Position numbers and translations under genes: made by a program
Shown here: piece by piece, positions 9,475 to 17,972 of the stretch
Numbering within the stretch: the first letter of the stretch is position 1
How the letters are laid out: each line of letters starts with the position of its first letter
Notes under the pieces: model-generated
Database searches by the model: none
What the model was told of the DNA's origin: nothing
Seen by the model: only the letters and a program-made list of their open reading frames with translations
From: Gracilibacillus ureilyticus
GTDB taxonomy: Bacteria; Bacillota; Bacilli; Bacillales; Amphibacillaceae
Length of the DNA stretch: 64,000 nt
Assembly (NCBI RefSeq): GCF_900111195.1
Contig: NZ_FOGL01000004.1
Location: 62,001 to 126,000 of the forward strand
Direction of reading: 5' to 3'

Positions 9475-12255
9475 TCAGTTTGTCTCCGAAACCTCTAGCA
9501 GTTTGTATCGTATTGCGGGCAGAATCTGGTCAATGTCTTTCTTCTTTAATGGCTTGCTGAACCAGTATCCCTGATATACTGTACAGCCTAGAGCCTGTAA
9601 TAACTGGATTTGTTTTTTATTTTCCACGCCTTCCGCAATCACTTCTAATCCAAGCGCTCTGCTCATTTCCATTATCGCCTGGACGATTGCCAGCTCTTTT
9701 GAATCTTTATGAATATTTTGAACGAATGAGCGGTCAATCTTCAGAACGTCCAGAGGGAATTTCCGCAAATAAGAAAGGGAAGAATATCCTACACCGAAGT
9801 CATCTACCTCTATTTGTATTCCCAGCTCATGCAGCTGCTTCAATACACCGATCGATAAGTCAATATCCTCAACAAGCAGACTCTCAGTAATTTCAAAACT
9901 TAGCCTGTTTCCTGGGCAATTCGACTCATTCAATGCTTGCTTTATTTTTTTCACAAAATCAGCTTCCATTAATTGTTTATAAGATATATTTACCGCTACG
10001 TGAAAAGGAGAGCCCGTCCCTTCCCAATGAAGAACATCTTTAATTACCTGACCGATTACATACTCCCCGATCGGTATAATCCAGCCGGTTTCTTCAGCAA
10101 TAGGAATAAATTCTCCTGGGGGAACATTACCTAATTGATTGTTCTGCCAACGCACCAATGCTTCAAATCCAATTACTTTTTGATTTTTCGTGTCTACTTT
10201 TGGCTGATAGACTACCTCTAATTCATCACGATCCAGTGCCATAAACAGGTTCTTTCTAATTAGTGCATACCTGTCCAGTCTGCTGTCATTGTTAGTGTCC
10301 TGAAAAAATAAGAAATCTGCCCCCGAATGTCTTGCTTGCTGCAGCGCATCCTGTGCCTGTGCTATCATCCTGTCAGCTGTCTGTTTATTATGAGCAATGA
10401 TCCCAATACTAGGAGTGAGAATTAACTCCTGTTGCCCAAATTTCCAAGGCTTCTGCAGTTTGCGGAAAAATTGCTCCAATAATTCCTGTAAGGAGGCTTT
10501 AGTATCTGCCGCTGGTATAAAACAAAATTCATCCTCACCACTTCGAGAAAGGTAAACAGGTTCAAAAAGGTCTATTATCAATTTCTTCATCTTCAGAAGA
10601 CTGTTATCCCATATTTCCAATTCATATGACCGGCTAATTTTTTTCAAATGATCAAAATCAAGAATCACTAAATAAAATGACTGGTCTGACTGAACATATT
10701 CTTCCAGATCTTTTCTCAATTTATATCTGTTCGGTAATTGTGTTAATGAGTCGATATATAAAATATTATCAAGTGACTGCTGATATTGTTTCCTGGCAGT
10801 AATATCCCGTGCTACAATAAGAATATTGTCACGTCCGTCTTTATCATTTATTTTCTTCCCTTTTAAGTCCAGCCAGTGAATTTCGCCATTTGTATCCATC
10901 ACTTCAATTTCGGCGGTTTCCGCATCATCGACCTGTATTAAATAACTAATAAATCTAGTTATACGATTAATCATTTTCCTTGAAAGAATCTTATCCCATA
11001 CAAGATCCAGATCATTTTTCCCTATCAGCTGCTGGACTGCCGGTGAAATATATATGATTCTATTGTTTTCATCCAATAAACAAATAATATCAGTTACATT
11101 TTCTGCAATTAACCGGTAGCGCTGTTCACTTTCATGTAATTGTTTCTCATACTCAAGATTCTCCATTACTAAACTGATAATATAAGCATATGTTTCCAAT
11201 GTCTGAAGTTCACTTTTAGATGGGTGATATGGCAACTTTTTGTACATAGTCAACGCACCAAGGATTTTGCCATCTGCTGTAATAATCGGTGTAGACCAAA
11301 TGGACTGGATGTTAAAAGTATCCGCAATCCTCCTGAACTTCCCGCTTTGCAGCTTTTCTTTTACATTATCTATAATAATGGTTCTCCGTTTGAATATCGC
11401 TTCACCTGTAACACCTTCGTCAGGCTTTACGGGATAATCACTTATTTCATCAAGGAATGCCTGTGGTAAAGAAGCGGAAGCCAATGCAATTAAACGCTCT
11501 TTCTTCTGATCATATCTATAGATCAAACATTGATAGTCCATGTGATTTTCAATGATTTGGCAGATCTCCTTAAAAGCACTTTGCTGGTTTTTCATGGTTA
11601 ATAGTACTTTTACTATTTTAAACTGATTTTCTATCAGTATCGACTGTTTCTTCTCTTCAGTAATATCATGCTGAATGGCAATATAATGTGTCAGCCGGCC
11701 GATTTCATCCAATACCGGTGAAATCTTTAAACTGCTCCAGAAAAACTGCCCGTTCTTTTTATAATTTTCTGTCTCTATTCGTAAAGGTTCTTTCTTCTCT
11801 ATGGCATTTTTTATTTCCGCTATACTTATCTCATTTGCCGCTTCTTCCTGTAGAAAAAGGAGACTTCTTCCAGCAGCCTCTTCTCTTGAATATCCAGTCA
11901 GTTTCTCAAACCCTTTATTTACATAAATAATGGGGTTTTCTTTTTGTAGTGCATCTGAAATAACTAAACCTGAGTTAATATAATCAAGAAGTTCGCCAAA
12001 ACGCTTGTTTTCTTCTAATTTCTCTGTCACCTGTTCTTCTGTTTTTTTTCTTTTTAACAATTCTCTTTCATAACGATCTGTCAGTTTTTTCACCATGGAA
12101 AATAGAAGAATACCTGTTAGCAGCATATATATTAAACCTTTATATGTTTGAAAGAAACTATCCAGGTGCATATATTCTATTAACATATCAGAAAATATAA
12201 TCCAGACAATACCAAGAACGGTGTATAAGATAGATATCCGCAAAGCATATTTCAA
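9475..12255 (-). CDS. Membrane PAS-GAF-PAS-GGDEF-EAL cyclic-di-GMP enzyme (probable phosphodiesterase)
   Basis: 926 aa. Two N-terminal membrane helices (about 5-25 and 37-57), then PAS (85-205, with the SREEAAGRS motif), GAF (215-355), PAS (375-490), GGDEF (495-650) and EAL (670-915). The GGDEF signature is SGEDEF, with ILDFDHLKKIS nearby; activity is uncertain. The EAL domain is complete: EALVRW, NISYKQL, EITESL, DDFGVGYSS, KIDRSF and EGVE. Hydrolysis of c-di-GMP to pGpG is the likely main activity, with PAS/GAF ligands tuning it. The start is TTG with GGGGTGA upstream. Monocistronic spacing to both neighbours (over 100 bp). Confidence 0.9.
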   Translation of the reverse strand: MKYALRISILYTVLGIVWIIFSDMLIEYMHLDSFFQTYKGLIYMLLTGILLFSMVKKLTDRYERELLKRKKTEEQVTEKLEENKRFGELLDYINSGLVISDALQKENPIIYVNKGFEKLTGYSREEAAGRSLLFLQEEAANEISIAEIKNAIEKKEPLRIETENYKKNGQFFWSSLKISPVLDEIGRLTHYIAIQHDITEEKKQSILIENQFKIVKVLLTMKNQQSAFKEICQIIENHMDYQCLIYRYDQKKERLIALASASLPQAFLDEISDYPVKPDEGVTGEAIFKRRTIIIDNVKEKLQSGKFRRIADTFNIQSIWSTPIITADGKILGALTMYKKLPYHPSKSELQTLETYAYIISLVMENLEYEKQLHESEQRYRLIAENVTDIICLLDENNRIIYISPAVQQLIGKNDLDLVWDKILSRKMINRITRFISYLIQVDDAETAEIEVMDTNGEIHWLDLKGKKINDKDGRDNILIVARDITARKQYQQSLDNILYIDSLTQLPNRYKLRKDLEEYVQSDQSFYLVILDFDHLKKISRSYELEIWDNSLLKMKKLIIDLFEPVYLSRSGEDEFCFIPAADTKASLQELLEQFFRKLQKPWKFGQQELILTPSIGIIAHNKQTADRMIAQAQDALQQARHSGADFLFFQDTNNDSRLDRYALIRKNLFMALDRDELEVVYQPKVDTKNQKVIGFEALVRWQNNQLGNVPPGEFIPIAEETGWIIPIGEYVIGQVIKDVLHWEGTGSPFHVAVNISYKQLMEADFVKKIKQALNESNCPGNRLSFEITESLLVEDIDLSIGVLKQLHELGIQIEVDDFGVGYSSLSYLRKFPLDVLKIDRSFVQNIHKDSKELAIVQAIMEMSRALGLEVIAEGVENKKQIQLLQALGCTVYQGYWFSKPLKKKDIDQILPAIRYKLLEVSETN

Positions 12256-12357
12256 TCAATTCACCCCTAAGAAAAAAAAATAAGTATAGGACTTTTGACT
12301 ATCATACCATATTCTCATAAATAGTATAATGATAAGTTCACTTTCTTAGGTCCTTAA

Positions 12358-14013
12358 TTACACTGAATGGAAGATGCAAAATCCATCTTTCCCTTTCTTT
12401 TTTGCTTCGTATAAAGCTACATCTGCCTGTTTCATTAATTGCAACTCACTTTCCCGATTGTTTTCAACAAATGTTATTCCAATGCTTGTCGTCACATTAA
12501 GGTTCTCTGCAATAATGTCCCATTCATGATGCATCTGCTTCTTTATTTCTTCTGCGAGCTGTATTACTTCCTGTTCAGATCTGTTTACTATAAGTAAAAT
12601 AAATTCATCCCCGCCCATGCGTGCAACCGTATCTTTATCATTTAAGCTTGATTGTATTCTCATACCAAATTCCACGATCACTGCATCGCCAGCATCGTGG
12701 CCGTATGTGTCATTAATATGCTTGAAATTGTCGATATCAAGCATAAAAATAGCTAAATGATTATCACTATGGAGCACATCATTTAATTTGCTCCGAAGCA
12801 GTCTGCGATTCGGTAACCCTGTTAAATGATCATGCAGAGCATCATATTCCAGTTTCTCCTGCTGGCTTTTCTGTTCTGATATATCTCGGGAAAGCACTAC
12901 CATATGCTTCAACTGTTTATTTTTATCAAAAACAGGGGTTCCTTTGGATTCAAGCCAAATATACTCTCCGCTTTCTGTAAGATGCCTGTTCTCTATTGTA
13001 AAAGGTTTCCCGTCTTTAATAGATGTTGTTACAATTTCATTATAACTTTCCCTGTCATCTGGATGAATATGGTAAAGGAAGATTTTATTAACATAATCCT
13101 CTTCTGTAAACCCGACAATTCGTTTATAGGATGGGGAAGCATACAAAATTTTCCCCTGGTGGTTCAGCAATGTTATCAGGTCATTGGCATTCTCTGCAAT
13201 AACACGGAACCTTTCTTCACTCTCATATAACTTTCTTTCAGATTCTATCTGGTCAGTCAAATCATGAAAAATGACGTAAATGCCCTCTACTTCATGGTTC
13301 ATCATAATTGGACTTATTTTTACTGATACAGGAATAAAATAACCTTCCTTATGCTTTAATGATAAACGGGCAAATTTAGATGCTCCATGTAAAACCCATT
13401 CATAATTTTCACTGAAATTTTCCAGCGACTCTTCTTCAAACAGCTCGGATACCGGTCTCCCTTTTATCTCAACGGATGTATAACCAATCAACTCTGTCAC
13501 TTGAGGGTTGCAATTTAATATATAACCAGATAAGTCACATGACAACACCGCATCAGGGTTATCTCTAAATAGAGACTCGTACCTTTTCTTGTTTTTAAAT
13601 AATTCTGTCCATATTTGCTTCAGTTCCTGCTCTGCTTTTAACTGATCTGTTACATCCTTTACTGCAGCAACAATTAAATAAATACCATCTTTCTCATCAA
13701 ATAAAGGGGTTAGCGTTGTCTCAGAATGAAAAGTTTCCTTATTTTTCTCGTATGAATCTCTGTAGACAACCACTTTCTTTGTTGCAAGCACCTGGTTATA
13801 TTTTTCTGTTAGAAGTTCAGCGTGCTCCTGCGCAAGTGCCTCTTGAATGGTTTTCCCTATTACATCTTCTGTCAATTCTGTTTTTCTGCATGCTGCCTTA
13901 TTAAAGAAGACATAAACAAATTGACCTTCACCGATTGGACGGACTGCATAAACCTGATCTGATAAACCTTCTGTTAATATATCAAAGAATGAGCTCCCGA
14001 ACTCTTTAACCAA
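12358..14013 (-). CDS. Soluble triple-PAS diguanylate cyclase
   Basis: 551 aa with no membrane segment. Three PAS domains (about 15-125, 140-260 and 265-385) precede a GGDEF domain (390-550). The active signature RMGGDEF and the substrate motif DIDNFKHINDTYGHDAGD are intact. The RxxD I-site position reads NDKD, so product inhibition by the usual site is not expected. It should synthesise c-di-GMP in response to a cytoplasmic cue sensed by PAS. The start is TTG with AGAAGG upstream, so its translation may be modest. It is the distal member of the c-di-GMP gene block. Confidence 0.92.
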   Translation of the reverse strand: MVKEFGSSFFDILTEGLSDQVYAVRPIGEGQFVYVFFNKAACRKTELTEDVIGKTIQEALAQEHAELLTEKYNQVLATKKVVVYRDSYEKNKETFHSETTLTPLFDEKDGIYLIVAAVKDVTDQLKAEQELKQIWTELFKNKKRYESLFRDNPDAVLSCDLSGYILNCNPQVTELIGYTSVEIKGRPVSELFEEESLENFSENYEWVLHGASKFARLSLKHKEGYFIPVSVKISPIMMNHEVEGIYVIFHDLTDQIESERKLYESEERFRVIAENANDLITLLNHQGKILYASPSYKRIVGFTEEDYVNKIFLYHIHPDDRESYNEIVTTSIKDGKPFTIENRHLTESGEYIWLESKGTPVFDKNKQLKHMVVLSRDISEQKSQQEKLEYDALHDHLTGLPNRRLLRSKLNDVLHSDNHLAIFMLDIDNFKHINDTYGHDAGDAVIVEFGMRIQSSLNDKDTVARMGGDEFILLIVNRSEQEVIQLAEEIKKQMHHEWDIIAENLNVTTSIGITFVENNRESELQLMKQADVALYEAKKKGKDGFCIFHSV

Positions 14014-14223
14014 ATGATAACCTTCTTTCTAAAACAAGCTTCACTCTATGTTTAAAATATAATTTGTCGAAATAGATCGAATAATATCTAATTTAATTAT
14101 ATTATACAATAGTTTAGTGAGTTATTACATATAAATAAGTTGTTTTATTTACTAATTCTCTCCTCATTTTAAACTTTTCGATTTGCGTTTGTAAATGAGC
14201 GGGGGGATAATCAGATGAAGTAA

Positions 14224-14263
14224 TAAAAAAAAAAAAACGCCTGGTTATTCTTATCCAGACGTT
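14224..14263 (-). terminator. Terminator of the sulP-uspA operon
   Basis: Stem AACGTCTGG/CCAGGCGTT on the minus strand (14236-14263), followed by an unbroken T run (A run at 14224-14237 on the plus strand). It lies about 40 bp after the uspA stop. Confidence 0.93.
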
Positions 14264-14301
14264 TCATGCTTAATAACTATTCGATTAATTATCTTATAAC
14301 T

Positions 14302-14718
14302 TCACTTTACAATGAGTACAGGGCAAAAGACACGTTTTGCGATTTTGTGACTGACACTGCCGAGAATCATTGTCTGTACCTTATTCAATCCTCTGCTGCC
14401 AACAACCACACAATCATAATTATCATTATTGGCATATTCAACAATCGCAGGTCCAGGTTCCCCATGCAGAAATTTAGTCGTATAAGCTATATGCTTCTCT
14501 TCCAGCAAATCCACAATAGGTTTTAACTTTGTCTCTCGTTCTTTTTTGACTTCATATTTATCGATTCCATGGAGAACATCCTCTTTGGAGGTTTTTCCGT
14601 CTACTGCATACACCACATCAATCTGTCCATCATTCAATTTTGCCAGATTAATAGCATGTGATGCAGCTCTTATAGAGTGATCTGAACCATCAGCTGCAAG
14701 TAATATTTTTTTATACAT
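14302..14718 (-). CDS. Universal stress protein (UspA family)
   Basis: 138 aa from the chosen ATG. The family hallmarks are clear: KKILLAADGSDHS at the N-terminus, and the ATP-binding motif VVGSRGLNKVQTMILGSVSHKI near the C-terminus, of the G-2x-G-9x-G-(S/T) type, so nucleotide binding is likely. An in-frame GTG nine bases earlier is embedded in the Shine-Dalgarno AAGAGGTG, so the ATG at 14718 is preferred. The gene follows the SulP transporter by 18 bp and ends at a strong terminator, making a two-gene operon. UspA proteins often accompany SulP transporters, perhaps controlling them, but this is inference. Confidence 0.93.
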   Translation of the reverse strand: MYKKILLAADGSDHSIRAASHAINLAKLNDGQIDVVYAVDGKTSKEDVLHGIDKYEVKKERETKLKPIVDLLEEKHIAYTTKFLHGEPGPAIVEYANNDNYDCVVVGSRGLNKVQTMILGSVSHKIAKRVFCPVLIVK

Positions 14719-14736
14719 GCCTCTCACCTCTTCACA

Positions 14737-16197
14737 TTAATGACCCGATGCTTTCGATAAACCGCCAATCTTATCTTTTAAACTCTTACTATCTCGATTT
14801 AATCCTTTATATTTAACTGTAACATTATTTTGCTCAAATTTCATTTCTATTTTATCCAGCGCACCGATTGCCGAGTCATCCCAGAGATGGGCATTTGTAA
14901 GATCAATTTCTACTTCTTCAACATCCTCATTGAAAGTAAATTGGGAAACAAGATCACTGACTGATGCAAAGAAAATTTGTCCATCGACTTTATATATTTT
15001 TTTCTTCCCATTAACCGCTACTATTTGTGTTACTTTTACTTTCGAAATTTTTGCTGCAAAGAAAATCGCACTTAACAGTACACCTGCCAGAACACCGATA
15101 GATAAATTGTGTGTAACAACAACTGTGACCACTGTTGTTACCATTACTGCGGCATCAGTCCGCGGAATTTTATGCAAATTTTTTACTGAAGACCAATCAA
15201 ATGTACTAATCGATACCATAATCATGACACCAGCCAGAGCAGCCATTGGTATCTTTACAACTACACTTCCAAGTACGAAAATTAAAATCATTAAGAACCC
15301 GCCGGCAACAAGGGCAGATAACCTGCCTCGTCCGCCAGATTTCACATTAATAACAGATTGTCCGATCATCGCACATCCTGCCATCCCGCCGAAAAAGCCT
15401 GCAACGATATTTGCTATTCCTTGTCCACGGCTTTCTTTATTTTTGTCACTCTCAGTATCTGTCATATCATCCACAATGTTTGCTGTAAGAAGAGATTCCA
15501 GCAACCCTACTAAAGCAAGTGATAGGGAATAAGGAAAAATAATCGCCAATGTTTCAAAATTCAGAGGTATATCCGGAATTAAAAATACCGGCAGATCTGA
15601 ACTAAGATTGCCTAAGTCTCCTACAGCGCGAATGTCAAACCCGGCATACACAGCGATTGCTGTAACTACGATTATCGCAACTAATGTAGAAGGGACTGCT
15701 TTTGTGACCATCGGAAATAGATAAATAATGGCTAATGTTAAAGCAACCAAAGCGTACATAATCCAACCTTCACCTTCAAAATGCGGAAGCTGTGCCGTGA
15801 AAATTAGTATAGCCAATGCGTTAACGAAGCCGATCATAACCGAGCGTGGTACGAATTTCATCACCGATGCCAGTCTGAATACTCCAAACAGAATTTGCAG
15901 CACCCCTGTCAGAATAGTTGCTGCTAATAGATACTGCAGCCCATGATCTGCAACCAATGTAACCATTAATAATGCCATGGCTCCTGTTGCAGCAGATATC
16001 ATTCCAGGTCTGCCTCCAACAAATGCAATGACAACAGCAATACAAAAGGAAGCATAGAGCCCAACCATTGGATCTACCTGAGCAATGATAGAGAAAGCTA
16101 TTGCTTCCGGAATTAGTGCAAGTGCCACAACTATCCCCGCTAAAATATCCCCTTTGACATTACCAAACCATTCCTCTTTCATTTTTGTTACGTTCAT
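14737..16197 (-). CDS. SulP family anion transporter with STAS domain
   Basis: 486 aa from the chosen start. SulP proteins carry sulfate, bicarbonate or other anions, often with Na+ or H+. The membrane core (about residues 15-400) starts with the typical [21 protein letters not shown] and includes VGLYASF and [13 protein letters not shown]-terminal STAS domain (about 410-480) contains [13 protein letters not shown]. The longest frame begins 90 bases earlier, but the ATG at 16197 has AAAGAGGTG at a 4-nt spacing and gives the usual family N-terminus. Bicarbonate uptake is a common role for short-STAS bacterial members; the substrate cannot be told from sequence. Confidence 0.92.
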   Translation of the reverse strand: MNVTKMKEEWFGNVKGDILAGIVVALALIPEAIAFSIIAQVDPMVGLYASFCIAVVIAFVGGRPGMISAATGAMALLMVTLVADHGLQYLLAATILTGVLQILFGVFRLASVMKFVPRSVMIGFVNALAILIFTAQLPHFEGEGWIMYALVALTLAIIYLFPMVTKAVPSTLVAIIVVTAIAVYAGFDIRAVGDLGNLSSDLPVFLIPDIPLNFETLAIIFPYSLSLALVGLLESLLTANIVDDMTDTESDKNKESRGQGIANIVAGFFGGMAGCAMIGQSVINVKSGGRGRLSALVAGGFLMILIFVLGSVVVKIPMAALAGVMIMVSISTFDWSSVKNLHKIPRTDAAVMVTTVVTVVVTHNLSIGVLAGVLLSAIFFAAKISKVKVTQIVAVNGKKKIYKVDGQIFFASVSDLVSQFTFNEDVEEVEIDLTNAHLWDDSAIGALDKIEMKFEQNNVTVKYKGLNRDSKSLKDKIGGLSKASGH

Positions 16198-16267
16198 GAA
16201 GCACCTCTTTCCTATTATTTTTGCTCCTCTGATCCCCTCAGAGAAAATTCCGAACTGAACGGATAGC

Positions 16268-16296
16268 ATCATATCATATTTTGCCAAAACGGCAAA
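16268..16296 (-). promoter_or_regulatory. Promoter and operator-like palindrome before sulP
   Basis: On the minus strand TTGCCG (-35) and TATGAT (-10) are separated by 16 bp. The -35 lies within TTTGCC-N5-GGCAAA (16280-16296), a likely operator. The leader then holds a 6-bp hairpin (CTCTGA/TCAGAG) ahead of the ribosome binding site. The 302-bp gene-free stretch 16198-16499 otherwise contains only the endolysin terminator. Confidence 0.5.
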
Positions 16297-16402
16297 GTCT
16301 TATGAAAACGCAAACACTGCCTTTTTTCTTTCTATTACGCCATATTACTTTCAGTTAACGGCTTTTTTATAACTATAGAAATATACAATAATGTATAAAT
16401 GC

Positions 16403-16434
16403 AAAAAAGACTCATCACCATTTCATGTGACAAG
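16403..16434 (-). terminator. Terminator of the holin-endolysin pair
   Basis: An 8-bp stem with two wobble pairs (16411-16418 with 16427-16434), followed in the minus direction by TTTTTT (16403-16408). Confidence 0.6.
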
Positions 16435-16499
16435 CCTTATTCTTCAGATGGTATGTTTTTTAAAAGAACGACAAACAGAGCGGGATTCGCTTAAATCAG

Positions 16500-17381
16500 T
16501 TAAAACATTGCCCTCCAGGTTTTAGAGCCGACTATTCCATCTACTCCCAGACTGTTCCTCCGCTGAAATTGTTTTACCGCTTGTTCTGTTTGAGGACCGA
16601 AGATTCCATCAACATTAATTGCCAGTTTTCTTTGAATGATTTTGACTAACTCACCAGTGCTGCCTTTCTTAATGTATTTTCCTGGATACTTTGATATAAG
16701 ACGAATCGCTGCCAACCAGCTATTTCTTGTTCGAGGTCCTACTATCCCATCAACCCCTAAACCTTTATCTCTTTGAAATCTCTTTACAGCTGATACTGTC
16801 TCATCTCCATATATTCCATCTGCTCCATACTTGGTAAGAGAATAACCAAGTTTAATAAGATCCTGTTGCAGTCGTAATACTTCCTTTCCCCTTGATCCTC
16901 TTTTCAAAATGAGAGAATTTGAAACACTTTCTGTTGTATCAAACTGACTTAGATATGTGACAGGATTCAATGTAGAAGTTTGCTTGTTTGGGCGGTAACC
17001 ATAGGGAGCAGCAGTCTCCGAAAATTTCCGCACTTCATAATGGAGGTGTGAACCTGTAACATTTCCTGTGCTTCCCTGATAACCAATTATCTGATTCCTA
17101 CCAACTGACTGCCCCCTGCTAACTGCTACCCGATCAAGATGCGCGTATAATTGGCCGCGGTTATTCTTGTCTTTCATTAATACAACATTCCCATAGCCGC
17201 CTAAGCCTGTACCATTATTCCCGAAACCTGCATAAATGACTATCCCTGAAGTAAATGCATAAATTGGTGCCCTGTGCTGTTTTACTAAATCGATCCCGGC
17301 ATGGAATTCTCTTGTCCCCCGTATCGGGTGTGTCCTGAATCCATAAGAACTAGTTATACGGTATCCTTTAAAATCTGCCAC
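16500..17381 (-). CDS. Phage-type endolysin: M23 endopeptidase with two peptidoglycan-binding domains
   Basis: 293 aa with no signal peptide. Residues about 5-140 are an M23 (lysostaphin/LytM-type) zinc metallopeptidase with ligands in FHAGIDL and HLHYEVR. Two PG_binding_1 repeats follow (about 160-215 and 225-290), each with the VDGIVG or DGIFGPQT signature. It would cut peptidoglycan cross-bridges. The start is GTG with AGAGGAGG at 6-nt spacing, and the Shine-Dalgarno overlaps the stop codon of the holin gene. Lack of a signal peptide plus the adjacent holin match a phage or defective-phage lysis cassette. No other phage genes are seen nearby. Confidence 0.9.
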   Translation of the reverse strand: MADFKGYRITSSYGFRTHPIRGTREFHAGIDLVKQHRAPIYAFTSGIVIYAGFGNNGTGLGGYGNVVLMKDKNNRGQLYAHLDRVAVSRGQSVGRNQIIGYQGSTGNVTGSHLHYEVRKFSETAAPYGYRPNKQTSTLNPVTYLSQFDTTESVSNSLILKRGSRGKEVLRLQQDLIKLGYSLTKYGADGIYGDETVSAVKRFQRDKGLGVDGIVGPRTRNSWLAAIRLISKYPGKYIKKGSTGELVKIIQRKLAINVDGIFGPQTEQAVKQFQRRNSLGVDGIVGSKTWRAMF

Positions 17382-17393
17382 CTTTTACCTCCT

Positions 17394-17660
17394 CTATTTG
17401 CTTTCATCTTTGCACCATGTCTGCTTAACCATTTGATGACTTAACACAGATATCCCAACCGCAACCACACCATCAATTGCTGCACGAAAATTCCACCCAA
17501 AAATACTGCATGATGCGACTATCCCGAATCCCAACATGACCCAAACGATTAACCAATCAGGAATGTATGGTGTTCTTTTACAAGCGTATCCTACTATCCA
17601 GAGTGCCGGAACAATATAATAGAAGTCCTCGAGCATCACAGACTGTAATTCTTGTAACAT
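17394..17660 (-). CDS. Phage holin-like small membrane protein
   Basis: 88 aa from an ATG with AGAGGAGGTG at ideal spacing; a longer frame reaching 17840 lacks a ribosome binding site. Two or three hydrophobic segments with charged ends, starting LQSVMLEDFYYIVPALW and ending VKQTWCKDESK, resemble the phage holin superfamily V type (short membrane proteins next to lysins). Holins form lesions that release or activate the endolysin. It is 12 bp upstream of the lysin and probably translationally coupled. The family assignment is from pattern and context, so moderately sure. Confidence 0.78.
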   Translation of the reverse strand: MLQELQSVMLEDFYYIVPALWIVGYACKRTPYIPDWLIVWVMLGFGIVASCSIFGWNFRAAIDGVVAVGISVLSHQMVKQTWCKDESK

Positions 17661-17972
17661 AACGAACACCTCCTCTGATTTCATAAATTCCTTCAAATAA
17701 ATAAAAGGATTTACAATTAATTTATGCATTAAGGTGAAAAGTGTTTTGGCTATTGGATAGGAATCTTCATATCTATAATCAATTACGCTTATTAAAAAGT
17801 AGCTAACTGTTTGAAATTTTCTTTTCGTGGATTGATACAAGATAAATTTGGGAATAAATAAAAAGACTTCACTTATTAACTTGTAAACAAAGTGAAACTT
17901 TTATCAGCAGGACAAGAAAGTCCGTCAACGCAGTAATGAATTGAATGTACTGAAAGGGGGAACATCATTTTT

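Noticed and set aside
14930-15532. 200-aa plus-strand reading frame opposite sulP
   Set aside because: It mirrors the low-complexity membrane protein on the other strand, has no ribosome site, and its composition is typical of a shadow frame.
16500-17840. Prophage remnant
   Set aside because: Only lysis genes are present, with no integrase, att repeats or structural genes nearby; described as an isolated cassette.
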